Assembly (NCBI GenBank): GCA_949358305.1 | Contig: OX442314.1 | Span: forward strand, 55,933,369-55,997,368 | Source: Strigamia acuminata | Taxonomy: Eukaryota > Arthropoda > Chilopoda > Geophilomorpha > Linotaeniidae | Direction of reading: 5' to 3' | DNA length: 64,000 bases | Part shown: one piece after another, positions 41,449 to 52,408 of the stretch | How the letters are laid out: the number at the start of each line of letters is the position of its first letter | How positions within the stretch are numbered: position 1 is the stretch's first letter | Program-made: the position numbers and the translations under genes | The notes under the pieces: model-generated | The model's input: the letters and a program-made list of their open reading frames with translations, nothing else | Databases searched by the model: none | Told to the model about the DNA's origin: nothing

Positions 41449-44400
41449 CTCTCACTCGCCCATCTCTTCCCATGAAAATTTCTTTTACTCGTCCTATTTT
41501 CCATGTCATTCGTGGCTGGTTTAACTCCTCAATCACGACGATATCTCCCTTCTGGACTTCACGAGACGCCTTTTGTTTGTTATGTTCCCTTAACTCGGTG
41601 AGATATTCGTGGTTCCACCGTGACCACAAGTGACTTATTTTTTGCTGCCGCTGCTTCCATCGTTTCAACAATGTCACGGTGCCTGATGAAAGTTTCTCAT
41701 CCAACTTCTGGTTAGGATCCGGTAAATTGCAGCTTCTTCCTCCGGTTAAGAAGTGAGATGGACTCAGCGGTTGTTCATCTTCGTTTTCTGTGTAGACATA
41801 TGTAATAGGACGGGAATTAATGCAGGACTCAACTTCAGAGAGAATGGTGGTTAATTCTTCGAAATCTAACAAAGTTTGACCGAGAACTTTCTTCAAACTC
41901 AGTTTTGTTGATTTCACCATGCGCTCCCAAAACCTGCCCCACCACGGAGCTCGCTCTACGATGTAATGCCACTCTATTTTTCTGTCCGTCAAGAACGCCT
42001 GGAACTGGTCTTCCCGAATGGCTGTCAGCAATGCACAAAGTTCCTTTTCTGTTCTTTTGAACGTGAGTGCGTTGTCTGAATAAATCTTTGTTGGAATGCC
42101 TCTCCGAGCAAAAAATCGCTTCAAGGCTTGAATAAAACGTTCGGTATTCATGCTGGTAACCAACTCGAGGTGAACAGCTCTAACAACAGCACAAGTTATT
42201 ACTACAATATAACATTTTTCACCATTTCGTTGGTATAATGGCCCAGCAAAGTCAATTCCGATGACTTGAAACGGTTCTGCTTGTGTAACACGATCTGGAG
42301 GCAGCGCAGCTTCTACTTGTCGAACCAACCGTCCCTGTACTCTCTTGCAAATGAAACATCTATTCAGTTCGTTTTTGACGGTCCTTCTTAATTTTGGTGT
42401 CCAAAAACGCTGTCTCAATTCGGCCAAAGTCTCGCCAAGTCCGCCGTGAAATACACGATGATGAGCTGCCAAAATAATAAGTTTTGTTAGTGGGTGATTT
42501 GGATGTAAAACGATTGGGTTTTTCAAGTTCTTTTTTGTATCTGCCCACTGGATTCGCGTGTTTAATCGCATGGTTTGATCGCTGTCCATGAAACACGTCA
42601 CATTTCGCAATATTGAATCCCTTTTAAAACTTTGTTGATTTCCAACTGCAAAAAGTTCCTTCGAGTAACTCTGTTGCTGTATTGTTTGCAGCCAATATCT
42701 TTCGGAATTGTTAATTTCGTTTGTCGTCAATGGTGAACCGTCTCGCACTGCACTTTTACAATTGTTAATAAAACGATTCACCCAGCTGGTTACACGCAAC
42801 AATCTTCTCCAACTTCCGTATCGAGTAGGCACGTCCATCAACCAAGTTTGGAGAATTATGACTGTTGCTGCCAGAGTTTCTTCTAACTCTATCTCGTAAT
42901 CGTCCGCCTGAGTCGTTGGAGCATTTGGCCATTCGTGTTCGTCCATCGTGAGCCACTCGGGGCCGTTCCACCATGTTTTGGAATCTAACAACGATTTTGC
43001 ATTAATCCCACGCGTGAGTAGGTCGGCCGAATTCTGGACGCCAGGGCAATGACGCCAATTTGCAAACGGCACATGCTGTTTTATCTCCTCGACTCGACGT
43101 GCGACGAATGGAATCGCCTTTTTCCGCTCTTCTAACCAACACAAAACGATCGTGGAGTCGGTCCAGGCTGTGACCTTCGCGGTCGTGAACTGCTTCATTC
43201 GACTTGCGACTCGTGCCAAAAGTAACGCGCCCATCAACTCGAGTCGTGGCAGCGTCAGCGCTTTAATCGGAGCGATCCTGGATTTAGAAAGAACGAAAAA
43301 AGTATTTATTACAGAATTACGTTGACGCATTCTTGTGTACGCCACGACGCCATATGCTAACGGACTAGCGTCGCAAAACAAATGAAGTTCGATTTCTGAT
43401 GCATTCGGATCGATTCCATAATGTCTGAGCACTCGAATTTGTTCTAACTCTGACACTTGACTTTTCCAATTTTCCCACTGTGGTATCAGTTCTTTCGGAA
43501 GTCGATCGTCCCATTCCATTTGGTGCTTCCACAATTGTTGAAAAAACATCTTTCCTGTCACCGTAAATGGCGATGCAAAACCCAACGGATCAAAAACTTG
43601 GGCCACCAATTGGATCACTTTTCGTTTGGTGATTAATTCACGTTCGAGAGTCGCTTTCACTTCCTCGAGATCGAGTGCCAATTCATCCAATTCAGTGTTC
43701 CATTTCAACCCTAACACTTTAACTTCAGTCTCGAGCTCTGTCCCCGGATGATCGATTTTAAACTGTTCACGTAAAAGTTTCGAATTACTGTTCCATTTAA
43801 CCAAATCCATACTTGCTTCACACATTATTTCGGACACTTTCTCGTACGTTTCGATCGCTTCTTGGTCGGTGCTGACACTGTCTAAATAGTCGTCCACGTA
43901 GAATCGTTTCAACAGACGTGCGATCAATTCTGCCTACTTTGTTGCGTACTTCTCCAAATGATGTTGGATGGTTGCGTTTAGCAAATATGGGCTTGGAGAC
44001 GCCCCAAACAGAACTCGAGTCTGTCGGAGAATCTCCACCTTAATTGGGCCCACCAAATCCCAGTCAGCAACAATCCATAAGAAGCGCACTGCATCTCTGT
44101 CGTCCAGATGGAGCAAAATCTGGTGGAATGCTTGCTTGATGTCGCTTATCAACGCCACTATTAACTGTCTAAAAAACAACAATGCATTGATTAGTTCGGG
44201 TAACAAGTTTGGCCCAGTAAAAAGGCAATCATTCAACGAGCGGCTCTTTTGCGCGTGCGACGAGGCATCGTACACGATACGCAATTTTGTTGTACTGCGA
44301 CGCTCTCGTATGACGGGACTGTGCGGCAAATAGTAACAACCGCTCTGATCTGACACTTCTGGGGCCGTCTCGATGATTCCTTCCGCTTTCTGGTCGTCCA

Positions 44401-44902
44401 GAACCTTCTTATAACGATAGTGCAGTTCGGGGTCTTTTTTAAACTTGCGGACGAGGTTCCACAATCGTTTAAGCGCTATTTGGTAATTGCTATCCAATTC
44501 TGACTTCTCCCTCAACCAAGGTAGTCGTACTTCGTATCGCTCTCCCGTCCAGTTGATGGATTCTTTAAATTTGGCTACTGCTTGGTCGTCTTGGTCCTGA
44601 TGGTCAGTAAGAGTTTCGTGTGGAATACCCAAGTCTTCTAACTCCCAAAAAGTTTCAGCATGTTGTCCAGTCGATCCTCGTAACGAGCAAGATGCACTTG
44701 AATGGTTTGCTGTTTGGTCAGTGTTGCCTCGCTTCGAATCGCTCCGTGCATCGTCCATCCAAGTCCCGTATGCAAACACATCAGATTTTCGTCCAATCGC
44801 TTGGTCTCGCCGGTAACAATGCGCCAAAAATTGTCCGCACCGATCAAAATCGACACTTCGCTCGGTTGAGTTGAAAGTTGGTCGATATTTAAAACAATGT
44901 TA
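41449..44902 (-). pseudogene. BEL-4 pol body
   Basis: From upstream: SILIGADNFWRIVTG spacer, RT start (YYLPHSPVIRERRSTTKLRI), a TAG at 43934-43936, the RT box FYVDDYLDS, RNase H (LHLFCDASPLAYGVVAY), integrase zinc region (HHRVFHGG, CFICKRVQGR) and core (GIDFAGPLYQ, IYSDNALTF, WWGRFWERMV), all three acidic residues present. A frameshift lies near 44640. The frame is then cut after GRDGRVR by the Foldback-like element. Two stops (this one and that at 44905) and one shift make it non-functional. Confidence 0.88.
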
Positions 44903-44904
44903 TT

Positions 44905-46527
44905 CTATTTCAACTTCTCGCGCACGTGAGTTCCGGACAGCTTTGCCAACGAATTACTGATACACAGCACTTCTATGAGCTCTATATTAAAAGAATTATC
45001 ATTAATTTGGGTATTTCTTAATTTGACTTTAACTCTTCTGCGTTTTTCTGGAATGGAGACTGTTTCACCCAAACCGCTAATTGCTATGAGTTGTTCTCCC
45101 ACAACTTGTGCACCGATTTCTTTGACCAACTTCGAACTGATGAACGATCGGTGACTGCCTCCATCGAAGAAGCAATGCACTACTTTCGTCTTGTGGCTGG
45201 ACTCCACATTGGCCATTAAAACCTGCAGGAAAATGTCAGTGTTCTCTGTAGTTACTGTTGACGCCAAAACGTTTTCTGGTTTCTCAGTTGGTCCCTCGCA
45301 CAGCAATATGTGATGAAAACGTTCGCACTGCGCGTATTTTTCCTTCTGTGGGCAGTTTCGAGCCATGTGCTTGTTCGCTAAACACCTGAAGCAGCGTCGA
45401 GCCTGCATGCAACGCTTCAATCGATCTGCTACGGATAATGGACAGTCTTCCTTCTTGTGGCTGGTTTCGCTGCAGAAAACACAAGTAGAATCGGACGTGT
45501 TGGTCATCAACGCGCTCGAAGAAGCTAGTTTCTCGAAACATGTTGTCTTCTTGGTGTCTCCGTACGTCTTCGCGACGTTTTTCTCGACCTCTTTGGTTGC
45601 GAATCGTGCATTGTCGGCTGCGTTCTGTTCTCGAATTTCCAATTCTTCTCGCCAGAATTCTAAAAATAGCTTAAGGTCATGTGTATTATTATTGTGTTTC
45701 CGCGAAAAGTCTAAAGCGATCACGTCTGGAATCGCTGCACGCAACAAGGGGCACAACATAACGCCAAACGTCGTGGTTTCTATTCCCTCATTCTCGAGGT
45801 TAAGAACATGCATCTTGCACGTGTCGTACAATTTTCTAAGCTTGTCTAGGTCGTTGAGTCGCTTGACTGGCTCTAGCTTCATCAACATCTGCAAATGGGC
45901 ATTCACAATCACCTCCTTTCTCCCAAAACGATTTTCTAGAAGTGCAACTGCTGCCACGTAATTTTCGTCACTTATTTTCAGTCCCCGCACAACTGCTGCT
46001 GCTGTGCCTTCGAGCACCGAATTTAAGTACACAAACTTAGCTTTGGAATTGATTGAAGTGTTCTCATTCACGCTTAACTCGAAATTCGACCAAAAATCGC
46101 TCCATTCGATTGGGTTTCCCGAAAATTTCTTCATGGTGAGCTTCGGGAGTCGCACTGTCCAATCGTTGGCACCGTTGGTCGATTCTCCGCCATTTGTTGC
46201 GACTGGAACAGGGGCTGGAAGTACGGGCGCTAACAATGCTTCCAATTTCAAATCGATATCTGAAATCGAGTCAATAATCTGTTCTCGATACTCCTCGTTC
46301 GCCTCTTCCTCGAGCTCCAACTCCTCTCGTACCACGATGTATCGCTGTACTTTGTCGTCCAACTCCGTTAATAAGTCTCTTTTGGCTACTAACTGGTTTC
46401 TTAATTTCCGCAGGGCTGCAACATCTGGTTGTACTGCGGCGAGGGCAACAATGATCGTGTGTTTGAGTCGCTCTACTCCATTTCGGGCGGTGGTCTGCTG
46501 GGTTTTCAAACGAACGACGGCGTCCAT
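44905..46527 (-). CDS. BEL-4 Gag-protease, 540 aa
   Basis: Gag blocks KLTMKKFSGNPIEWSDFWSN and LLENRFGRKEVIVNAHLQ; knuckles CVFCSETSHKKEDC and CFRCLANKHMARNC, with a CERFHHILLC remnant; protease core CFFDGGSHRSFISSKLV near residue 455. A TAG at 44905-44907 ends the ORF; the same frame continues into pol directly after it, so this is one premature stop in a longer polyprotein rather than a natural end. The gag itself is intact despite its diverged LTRs. Confidence 0.88.
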   Translation of the reverse strand: MDAVVRLKTQQTTARNGVERLKHTIIVALAAVQPDVAALRKLRNQLVAKRDLLTELDDKVQRYIVVREELELEEEANEEYREQIIDSISDIDLKLEALLAPVLPAPVPVATNGGESTNGANDWTVRLPKLTMKKFSGNPIEWSDFWSNFELSVNENTSINSKAKFVYLNSVLEGTAAAVVRGLKISDENYVAAVALLENRFGRKEVIVNAHLQMLMKLEPVKRLNDLDKLRKLYDTCKMHVLNLENEGIETTTFGVMLCPLLRAAIPDVIALDFSRKHNNNTHDLKLFLEFWREELEIREQNAADNARFATKEVEKNVAKTYGDTKKTTCFEKLASSSALMTNTSDSTCVFCSETSHKKEDCPLSVADRLKRCMQARRCFRCLANKHMARNCPQKEKYAQCERFHHILLCEGPTEKPENVLASTVTTENTDIFLQVLMANVESSHKTKVVHCFFDGGSHRSFISSKLVKEIGAQVVGEQLIAISGLGETVSIPEKRRRVKVKLRNTQINDNSFNIELIEVLCISNSLAKLSGTHVREKLK

Positions 46528-46601
46528 TTTCTCTTTATCTGGTACTATTTCTTCGAAATTACGAGTTCTTTCGAGCTGTTCTGTCCGGATTCACTGTTAC
46601 T

Positions 46602-46619
46602 TCCCGGGTTTCGGCACCA
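46602..46619 (-). other. BEL-4 primer binding site (tRNA-Phe)
   Basis: 18 bases complementary to the tRNA-Phe 3' end, two bases from the LTR. Confidence 0.8.
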
Positions 46620-46621
46620 TT

Positions 46622-46936
46622 TGAAATCTCGCAATTTGATTGAAACTAATTCTGATTGAAAACTGACTAATATTTGAACTTAACTGAAGTTTTTCTGGAG
46701 ATGAAATAAAACCATGCTTTTAACATAAAGACAAGATTTATTGTAACATTTTTTGGGGTTTACATTTGGAAAAACAGGAACAAAGGTCAAACACGATAAT
46801 TTATGACAAATAATTGGACTTCCGTACGCGCGTCATACAATCTCGCACAAGAAAACACCGCCTGGATGATGGCTTCACTGCACGACACCGAACATGAACG
46901 CGCGACCCCAAACATCTAAAACTCGTCAGTTTTCAC
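46622..46936 (-). repeat. BEL-4 5' LTR
   Basis: 315 bp, TG...CA, homologous to 29336-29663. The plus-strand right end abuts zinc-finger coding at 46937. Confidence 0.82.
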
Positions 46937-47003
46937 AGTATGTGCTCAATCCTATCCACGAAATGATCGCCTGAAAAAACATTTAACTAAGCATACAATT
47001 TAA
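46937..47003 (+). pseudogene. C2H2 zinc-finger gene 3' remnant
   Basis: Reads C-x12-H-x3-H (CAQSYPRNDRLKKHLTKH) then a stop at 47001. The following 300 bp match the 3' flanks of the genes at 49.3 and 53.6 kb (GCATTTGTTTATTACGTTC and onwards). The BEL-4 LTR cuts the last finger. Confidence 0.85.
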
Positions 47004-47860
47004 AAACTTTTGCATTTGTTTATTACGTTCACAACTCTTAAATTCACCACGCTTAATTAATTTGTAATTTCATTTGTGTATTTTATTTTGAATTTTTAAA
47101 ATAGCATTATCAATTTTTTAACTGAAAAGTTTAGAAAACTTAAATGTGTTGAATTGTATTTTTTTTCTCGCTTAATTTTTCAATTTTTAAAACACAAACG
47201 AAACCTATAAAACCCAAATTTCATACTAAATGTATAAATCTCTTTTCTGCTTTCAGCTTTTTGTGTTTACTGTATTTGACAAACAGATTATTAAAAATAA
47301 CATTGAAACCATAAAATTACAAAGGCTATGTGCATCTAATTAATTTGGATACAAATACCAAATATACGGTATAGGTATATTTCAATTCTAGAACATTTGG
47401 AACAGTATACAGTAGGCTATATTGGTCCAGATTTTCTATAAATTAAGTATCGGTTAAATAGTCTACTTCCAGCTTAAAAAATTGTCTTTTACTTTCACTT
47501 CCTTAAGATGAGAGATCCATACGATAACAATTTACAGGGATGTTTGTATCCTTGCATCATGAAAATTTAACTTGCAGGTATATTTATTTATTTATTAAAC
47601 TATTGTACTCATTACAAGAGCACAATATAGTAATTGTTGTTAATCGTTTAATGCTTAAAGGTAAAATATACCAATTTGGTATCTAGGTTTATGTTTTTAG
47701 GGACAATTTTACTTGAAGAAGTATGTGCCGCAAATGTGTTAATGCGCCACCAGTCGTGCTCATGGTGCTGTCTTCAACGATGTTAGCACCACAGCCAAAA
47801 ATCCTGGGACACCAACTCAAAATCAAATTCACAAATTTTAATTTACAAAATAACTAATTC
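47004..47860. other. Zinc-finger 3' flank and LRR-tail duplicate
   Basis: To about 47320 this is the zinc-finger 3' flank. At about 47335 TAATTAATTTGGATACAAAT matches the 3' end of the leucine-rich fragment at 51585, so the zinc-finger and LRR sequences were duplicated together. The rest is AT-rich and unrecognised. Confidence 0.65.
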
Positions 47861-47993
47861 TGCACCAAATAAAAGGTTGCAAACTAAGAGGTAAACTTGG
47901 GTCAGAATGGGAGGACCAATCACAAACAGTTAGAGTAGCCAGTAGGACGCATTGGTGAATAATGATGAGATGACTTATCAAACGCATCACAAG
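47861..47993. repeat. Interspersed repeat copy 1
   Basis: About 130 bp nearly identical to 55691-55824 (AAAAGGTTGCAAACTAAGAG, GTAGGACGCATTGGTGAATA). Type unknown; no tRNA-like promoter boxes recognised. Confidence 0.8.
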
Positions 47994-48117
47994 GAGGAGA
48001 AAGTAAAGGATAAACGAGGGAAAAACAGGAGTAATGGATAAATAAACACAAGGTAAGGACTGAATTAGAAAACAAACAAATGAATGAAATTAAACAATAC
48101 AAATGAAAACGGGATTA

Positions 48118-48275
48118 ACTCGTTTGTTAAACTCGAGCAGGGATACTCCAAGAGTGAGTCCCAATGCATTTCCAATGTCGGAAACCAGAGCACCAAACAA
48201 ATACACCAATTCTTCATTTATAAACTCCACCTTATTTGTGAACATGGTGAATATTATCGCCGTCGCTTGTTTCAT
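48118..48275 (-). pseudogene. DEG/ENaC channel TM2 exon, copy 1
   Basis: Minus-strand VEFINEELVYLFGALVSDIG then NALGLTLGVSLLEF matches the second membrane segment of degenerin/epithelial sodium channels (SDIGG-LGLWLG-S pattern). No other channel domain is nearby. Either one exon of a larger gene or a duplicated fragment. Confidence 0.65.
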
Positions 48276-48665
48276 TGGGTATTGGAAATTGAGACAGCTA
48301 ATACCACTTTCTGAAGACGAGGTATTATACTAGTTGTGTATAGTCCAGTTTGAAGCTTACCTGCAGAGCGTTTTTGGCTGTTTCCACCAGGTAGTGCAAA
48401 AACTCACTGACATCGGTTTGTCACATTTGTCGTAGAATTTGACTCTGAAGATTCAGGTGCTAAGTGATCCATTTTATAATCCACTTCATAAAAACGCATT
48501 TAACGTGAATTGTGTTGACGCACCGCAACACGTCTCCCGACAACGAGTTGCACGTTTCCCCCCGCCCACCCAGCATGACACTGTCCACTACTGTGTCCAT
48601 CTGGCGCGCCTGATTCGATGAATCGACGGAAGCCGCGCATCAAACTCGACTCTTGAATTATGCAC

Positions 48666-48854
48666 TTAAACTAATAAATCCATCAAGCGAAAGAAGAAGG
48701 AAGTCATTTTTTGTATATATTCATTCATATTTTGCGAATCTTTTCTTGAAAAATATCCGTTTACGACTTTTACGTACACCCTGATGCGATTTTCTAGTTC
48801 GATTCTTTCCAGTACAACAATGGGAAACTCAACTGGAATTGGACTGCTCGCCAT
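48666..48854 (-). CDS. Small unrecognised ORF, 62 aa
   Basis: MASSPIPVEFPIVVLERIEL, then RVYVKVVNGYFSRKDSQNMN. Not recognised. A decayed copy of its NGYFSRKDSQNMNEY part lies at 52285-52380 on the same strand, again just upstream of a zinc-finger gene, which shows it was part of a duplicated unit but not that it is expressed. Confidence 0.4.
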   Translation of the reverse strand: MASSPIPVEFPIVVLERIELENRIRVYVKVVNGYFSRKDSQNMNEYIQKMTSFFFRLMDLLV

Positions 48855-49314
48855 GACGCCTCATCCACTCGAAACGACGAAACAACAACTTGTCGTGTGA
48901 GGCCAAAACGGGCACTGAGAAACGGAAAATACCTCGCAGAATACTCGCAAATCCGTAAATATAATTTAACGCAATGCTACTTGATTTGTTTTTGTGAATA
49001 GAAATGAATTTTTTAGAGGTTTCAGCGCAAACAAGACAGATTGGGCGCGCTATTTCGCCGAATCATTAACCCTATCGTCGCGATCGTGTTGATCTCATCT
49101 GTAATCCCTACGAGACTCTTCGCCCATTAACCCAGAAATTTCAGCAGGTTTTAGTCGTTGATTCAACTTCTTTGCACTGTGAGCCATCATCAATTCCATC
49201 CATTTTTTATGAGGTTAGTTAATTATTTTTCTTGTTTTAATTTTAGGATCACAAATACAGTCGCAGCCATTCCTCCACTCAAGTTCATATTGTATTACTT
49301 TATAAAAATCAAAA

Positions 49315-50016
49315 ATGGAGAAAAAACATCAGGATTTCTGTTGCAACCTGTGTGATTATTCGTGTTCATATTATTCGCAATTGAGACGACACGTGCTTAA
49401 ACATACTGGGGAAAAACCATTCAAGTGCCATTTCTGTGCTTATTCTAGTGTTGAAAGTGGAAATTTAAAAAGACATTTATTAATACACACTGGGGAAAAA
49501 TCATTCAAGTGTCATTTGTGTGCTTATTCTTGTGTTCAAAATGGGGATTTAAAAAAACATTTGTTAACACATACTGACGAAAAGCCATTCAAGTGTCATT
49601 TGTGTGTTTATTCTTGTGTTCAAAGTGGGAGTTTAAAAAAGCATGTAGCTACCCATACTGGGGAAAAACCATTCAAGTGTCATACGTGTGCTTATTCCTG
49701 TATTACAAATGGGAATTTAAAAACACATTTATTATCACATACTGGGGAAAAACCATTCAAGTGTCATTTGTGTGTTTATTCTAGTGTTGAAAGTGGACAT
49801 TTAAAAAGACATTTATTAACTCATACTGGGGAAAAACCATTCAAGTGCCATTTGTGTGCTTTTTCCTGCAATCAAAGTGGAAATCTAAGAAGCCACATTG
49901 CAACCCATACTGGGGAAAAACCATTCAAGTGTGATACGTGTGCTTATTCCTGTGTTACAAGTGGGCAATTAAAAAGACATGGCTTAAAAAAACATGAAAC
50001 TAAGCATACAAATTAA
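49315..50016 (+). CDS. C2H2 zinc-finger protein, 233 aa, eight fingers
   Basis: Eight consecutive fingers of C-x2-C-x12-H-x3-H joined by HTGEKPFKCH linkers, with an 84-bp unit at DNA level. The protein is almost nothing but fingers: nine residues precede the first cysteine pair, and the last finger ends in KKHETKHTN. It is presumably a sequence-specific DNA-binding nuclear protein. It has no BTB, KRAB or ZAD domain, although an upstream coding exon cannot be excluded. The ATG at 49315 is preceded by AAAA. The finger consensus (CAYSCVQSG) is shared with the 53.6-kb gene, so they are tandem paralogues. Confidence 0.92.
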   Translation: MEKKHQDFCCNLCDYSCSYYSQLRRHVLKHTGEKPFKCHFCAYSSVESGNLKRHLLIHTGEKSFKCHLCAYSCVQNGDLKKHLLTHTDEKPFKCHLCVYSCVQSGSLKKHVATHTGEKPFKCHTCAYSCITNGNLKTHLLSHTGEKPFKCHLCVYSSVESGHLKRHLLTHTGEKPFKCHLCAFSCNQSGNLRSHIATHTGEKPFKCDTCAYSCVTSGQLKRHGLKKHETKHTN

Positions 50017-51584
50017 AAACCTTTGCATTTGTTTATTACGTTCATAACTCTTAAATTCATCACGGTTAATTAATTTCTAATTATATTTGTGTATTTCATT
50101 TTGGATTTAACATTATTACTTTTTTTAACTGAAGAGTTTAGAAACATAAATGTGTTGTATTTTTTTTCTAGCTTAATTTCTCAATTTTTAAAACACAAAT
50201 GAAACGTGTAACACCCGAATTTTATATTAATTGTAAAATCTCTTTTCTGCTTGACCTTTTTGTGTTTACTGTGTTTGACAAACGGATTATTAAAAATAAC
50301 ATTGCTTTCGGTATTGTTCATATTTTTTTCATCTGCATATCCAGCATTCCCCCTTCTCTGAACATTTATTCAACTCCAGAACGCCAATAGGAACGTCATC
50401 TAAGGGAGAAACAGCTGTTAAAAATATGGCTATGTTTCAAACAGTTGGCGGAATTCAACAACTAAGGAGAAGAGAATTGCTAAACATTGTTGGCACTGTG
50501 ATGGCAGAACAGTGGGAGATCCCGCATTCGTCAAAAAGCCGAAAAACATTTCAAAATTAAAAAAAGGAGTTTTTATTTGTTTTTCACAATCCTTCATTGT
50601 CAATTCGGCAGTGTGCATTTAGCAAACTGTGGATCGGATATTACCTTACATGGATGAACCAACAACAGTCAATCCGTCGATATGTTTATATCTACCCACA
50701 AACAACACGGGAAATCAACGAATATGTAGCAGAAATAACTGGCAGATATGCTACATAAAAAATTGTCATTTTATGAACAATTACAATAGATGTAATCTAC
50801 TTGATTTTACAAAGTACATGAGTATACTTAGTTATACAACTGATGCGCATTTCGAAATGGTAAAAGACTACTGGATTTGTGTAAATTTCTGTTTACCAAT
50901 GAATGAGCATTTTTATTCAGGAAAAATCACACTTTAATCTGACAATTCAAAATTATTAAAACATTATGAACTCTACTGCTCAAGTTTTAAGTCATCTGTG
51001 AAAAAAACAGCACAAATACATGCAGATTTATTAATTCTAAATCCATTTTTCTTGATTTGCATTTCGGCTTCCATACGGAAATCCTGACTGCAAGATGGTA
51101 ATCAAACTGGAATTCCCTGCAAACTGCAAAATAGTTAAAGTAAGTTTTTAATGTTGCTAGAGTTATCAAGATTTGTGTCCTGAGCAAAATGTTAGACATG
51201 TTCTTTAAACATTCAGGTAAAAATAGATCCTTCGCCAGTCAACTATCATGTATATTCAGATATTACAGCAGAGATAATGCAACTGAAAGCCAAAAATATC
51301 GAAACCACTAAAGTTGGAGCACATTTGAAATCAAGAAAACGAACAAATTTAAAATAAAAACGAACCAAATTATATTACATCCGAAAAAAAAATCTAATGA
51401 AATATTTTAGCCATTCTTGTATGCACCGAATTAATGTATTCCAATTTGACATTTGCGACGGGAACTCATTAAATATTTGGGGACCCTTAGCTTAAACTGG
51501 AACAAAACATCATTAATTCAAATTTGATTACTGCGGAGTGATGCGGTCATTCATTTTATTTTGCTGCAATATTGGTGACCATAA
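50017..51584. other. Zinc-finger 3' flank with unrecognised insert
   Basis: 50017-50290 and 50965-51060 match the 3' flank of the 53.6-kb gene (TCTACTGCTCAAGTTTTAAG). The 670 bp between them have no counterpart there and contain a 102-codon plus-strand open frame (50629-50937) without recognised family. The rest is AT-rich. Confidence 0.55.
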
Positions 51585-52262
51585 TTAATTTGGATACAAA
51601 TACCAAGTACACTGTATACAGTAGTCTTTTTGTATGATCAACCAATTGTTTTTACACGAACAAATTACAGGATTAAATTGCAAATGTATAATTGGTTCTT
51701 TCTTCGGCTTTTGCGATAGACAGTCAGTATACCGTAAATCGTAATCAGATATTTCAGAAATGAAATTGTTTGTTAAGTCAACAACTTGTAAGTTTTGCCC
51801 ATCATATGCAGAGAATCGTTCAACCTGCGATTTGTCGTTATTTGTCAACTCGATGTAGACTGTGCTACGTGGAATGCTTGCCAGTTCCAAATTGAGCTCG
51901 TATAAATTAGTCAACGTTTGAAATAAAGCTTGGGAGATTTTTGTCAAATTGTTGTGTGCCAAGTCCAGAAATTGGAGAGATGTTAAACGGCGGAAGATTC
52001 CCGACGAAAGATGCGCGATGTGGTTGAACGACAGATTGAGTGCTGTTAATTTCGAGTTGTGTCGAAATAATTTCTCATCAATTTTGTCCAATTCGTTGTG
52101 CTTCAGATTTAATGAAACGAGCTTTTTCAGGTGATCGAAGGCGCCATTTTGGATCTCGCGAATGTGGTTGGCTGATAAAATCAGCTTAAGTAGATTCGGA
52201 AATGGCAGATGCGTATTCTCGATTCTCCGCACCCGATTAAAATCGAGATGAAGATACTTCAA
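51585..52262 (-). pseudogene. Leucine-rich-repeat protein fragment
   Basis: About six 24-residue LRRs (LDLAHNNLTKISQALFQTL, LNLKHNELDKIDEKLF), then a C-terminal cap with NPVICSCKNNWL, the LRRCT pattern of extracellular LRR proteins. The frame lacks an ATG: it is open a few codons further upstream (NNSSCSKLKYLHLDF) and then stops, so signal peptide and N-terminal cap are absent or in another exon. The stop at 51585 is followed by the TTTGGATACAAATACC sequence also found at 47.3 kb. Confidence 0.7.
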
Positions 52263-52284
52263 TTTTGAGCAACTGCTGTTGTTT

Positions 52285-52380
52285 TCCCTGCACCCGATTT
52301 TGTTTAAATATTCTATCTTATATTTATGTACATTCGTTCATATTTTTTGGAATCTTTTCTTCAAAAATATCTTTTTCTGC
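52285..52380 (-). repeat. Decayed duplicate of the 48666-48854 ORF
   Basis: Shares GAATCTTTTCTT and AAAATATC with 48710-48780; minus-strand translation RKDSKNMNE with stops. Confidence 0.7.
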
Positions 52381-52408
52381 TCTAAGTGGGCATTTAAAGA
52401 GACATTTA
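52360..52408 (+). pseudogene. Zinc-finger piece left of the Tc1 insertion
   Basis: FSALSGHLKRHL, half a finger, in frame with 53615 onward once the Tc1 element and one TA are removed. Confidence 0.75.

Larger units (their letters stand above)
29336..46936 (-). mobile_element. BEL-4 LTR retrotransposon, split by a Foldback-like insertion
   Basis: Minus-strand BEL element: 5' LTR 46622-46936, primer site, gag-protease, pol body to 41449, then an 11.7-kb insertion, then the last 40-odd pol codons and the 3' LTR (29336-29663). The pol frame is continuous across the insertion after removing one 9-bp duplicate. The two LTRs are only roughly 85% alike by eye, and the expected target duplication (GTATG on the right) is not found on the left, so one end may have been exchanged with another copy. 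Confidence 0.8.

Noticed and set aside
47861-47993. Possible C/D-box snoRNA (TGATGA word in the repeat)
   Set aside because: No convincing D box or terminal stem, and the segment is an interspersed repeat with a second copy at 55691.
49214-49246. 33-bp GT-AG intron before the zinc-finger ATG
   Set aside because: Shorter than I would accept for an animal intron without transcript support.
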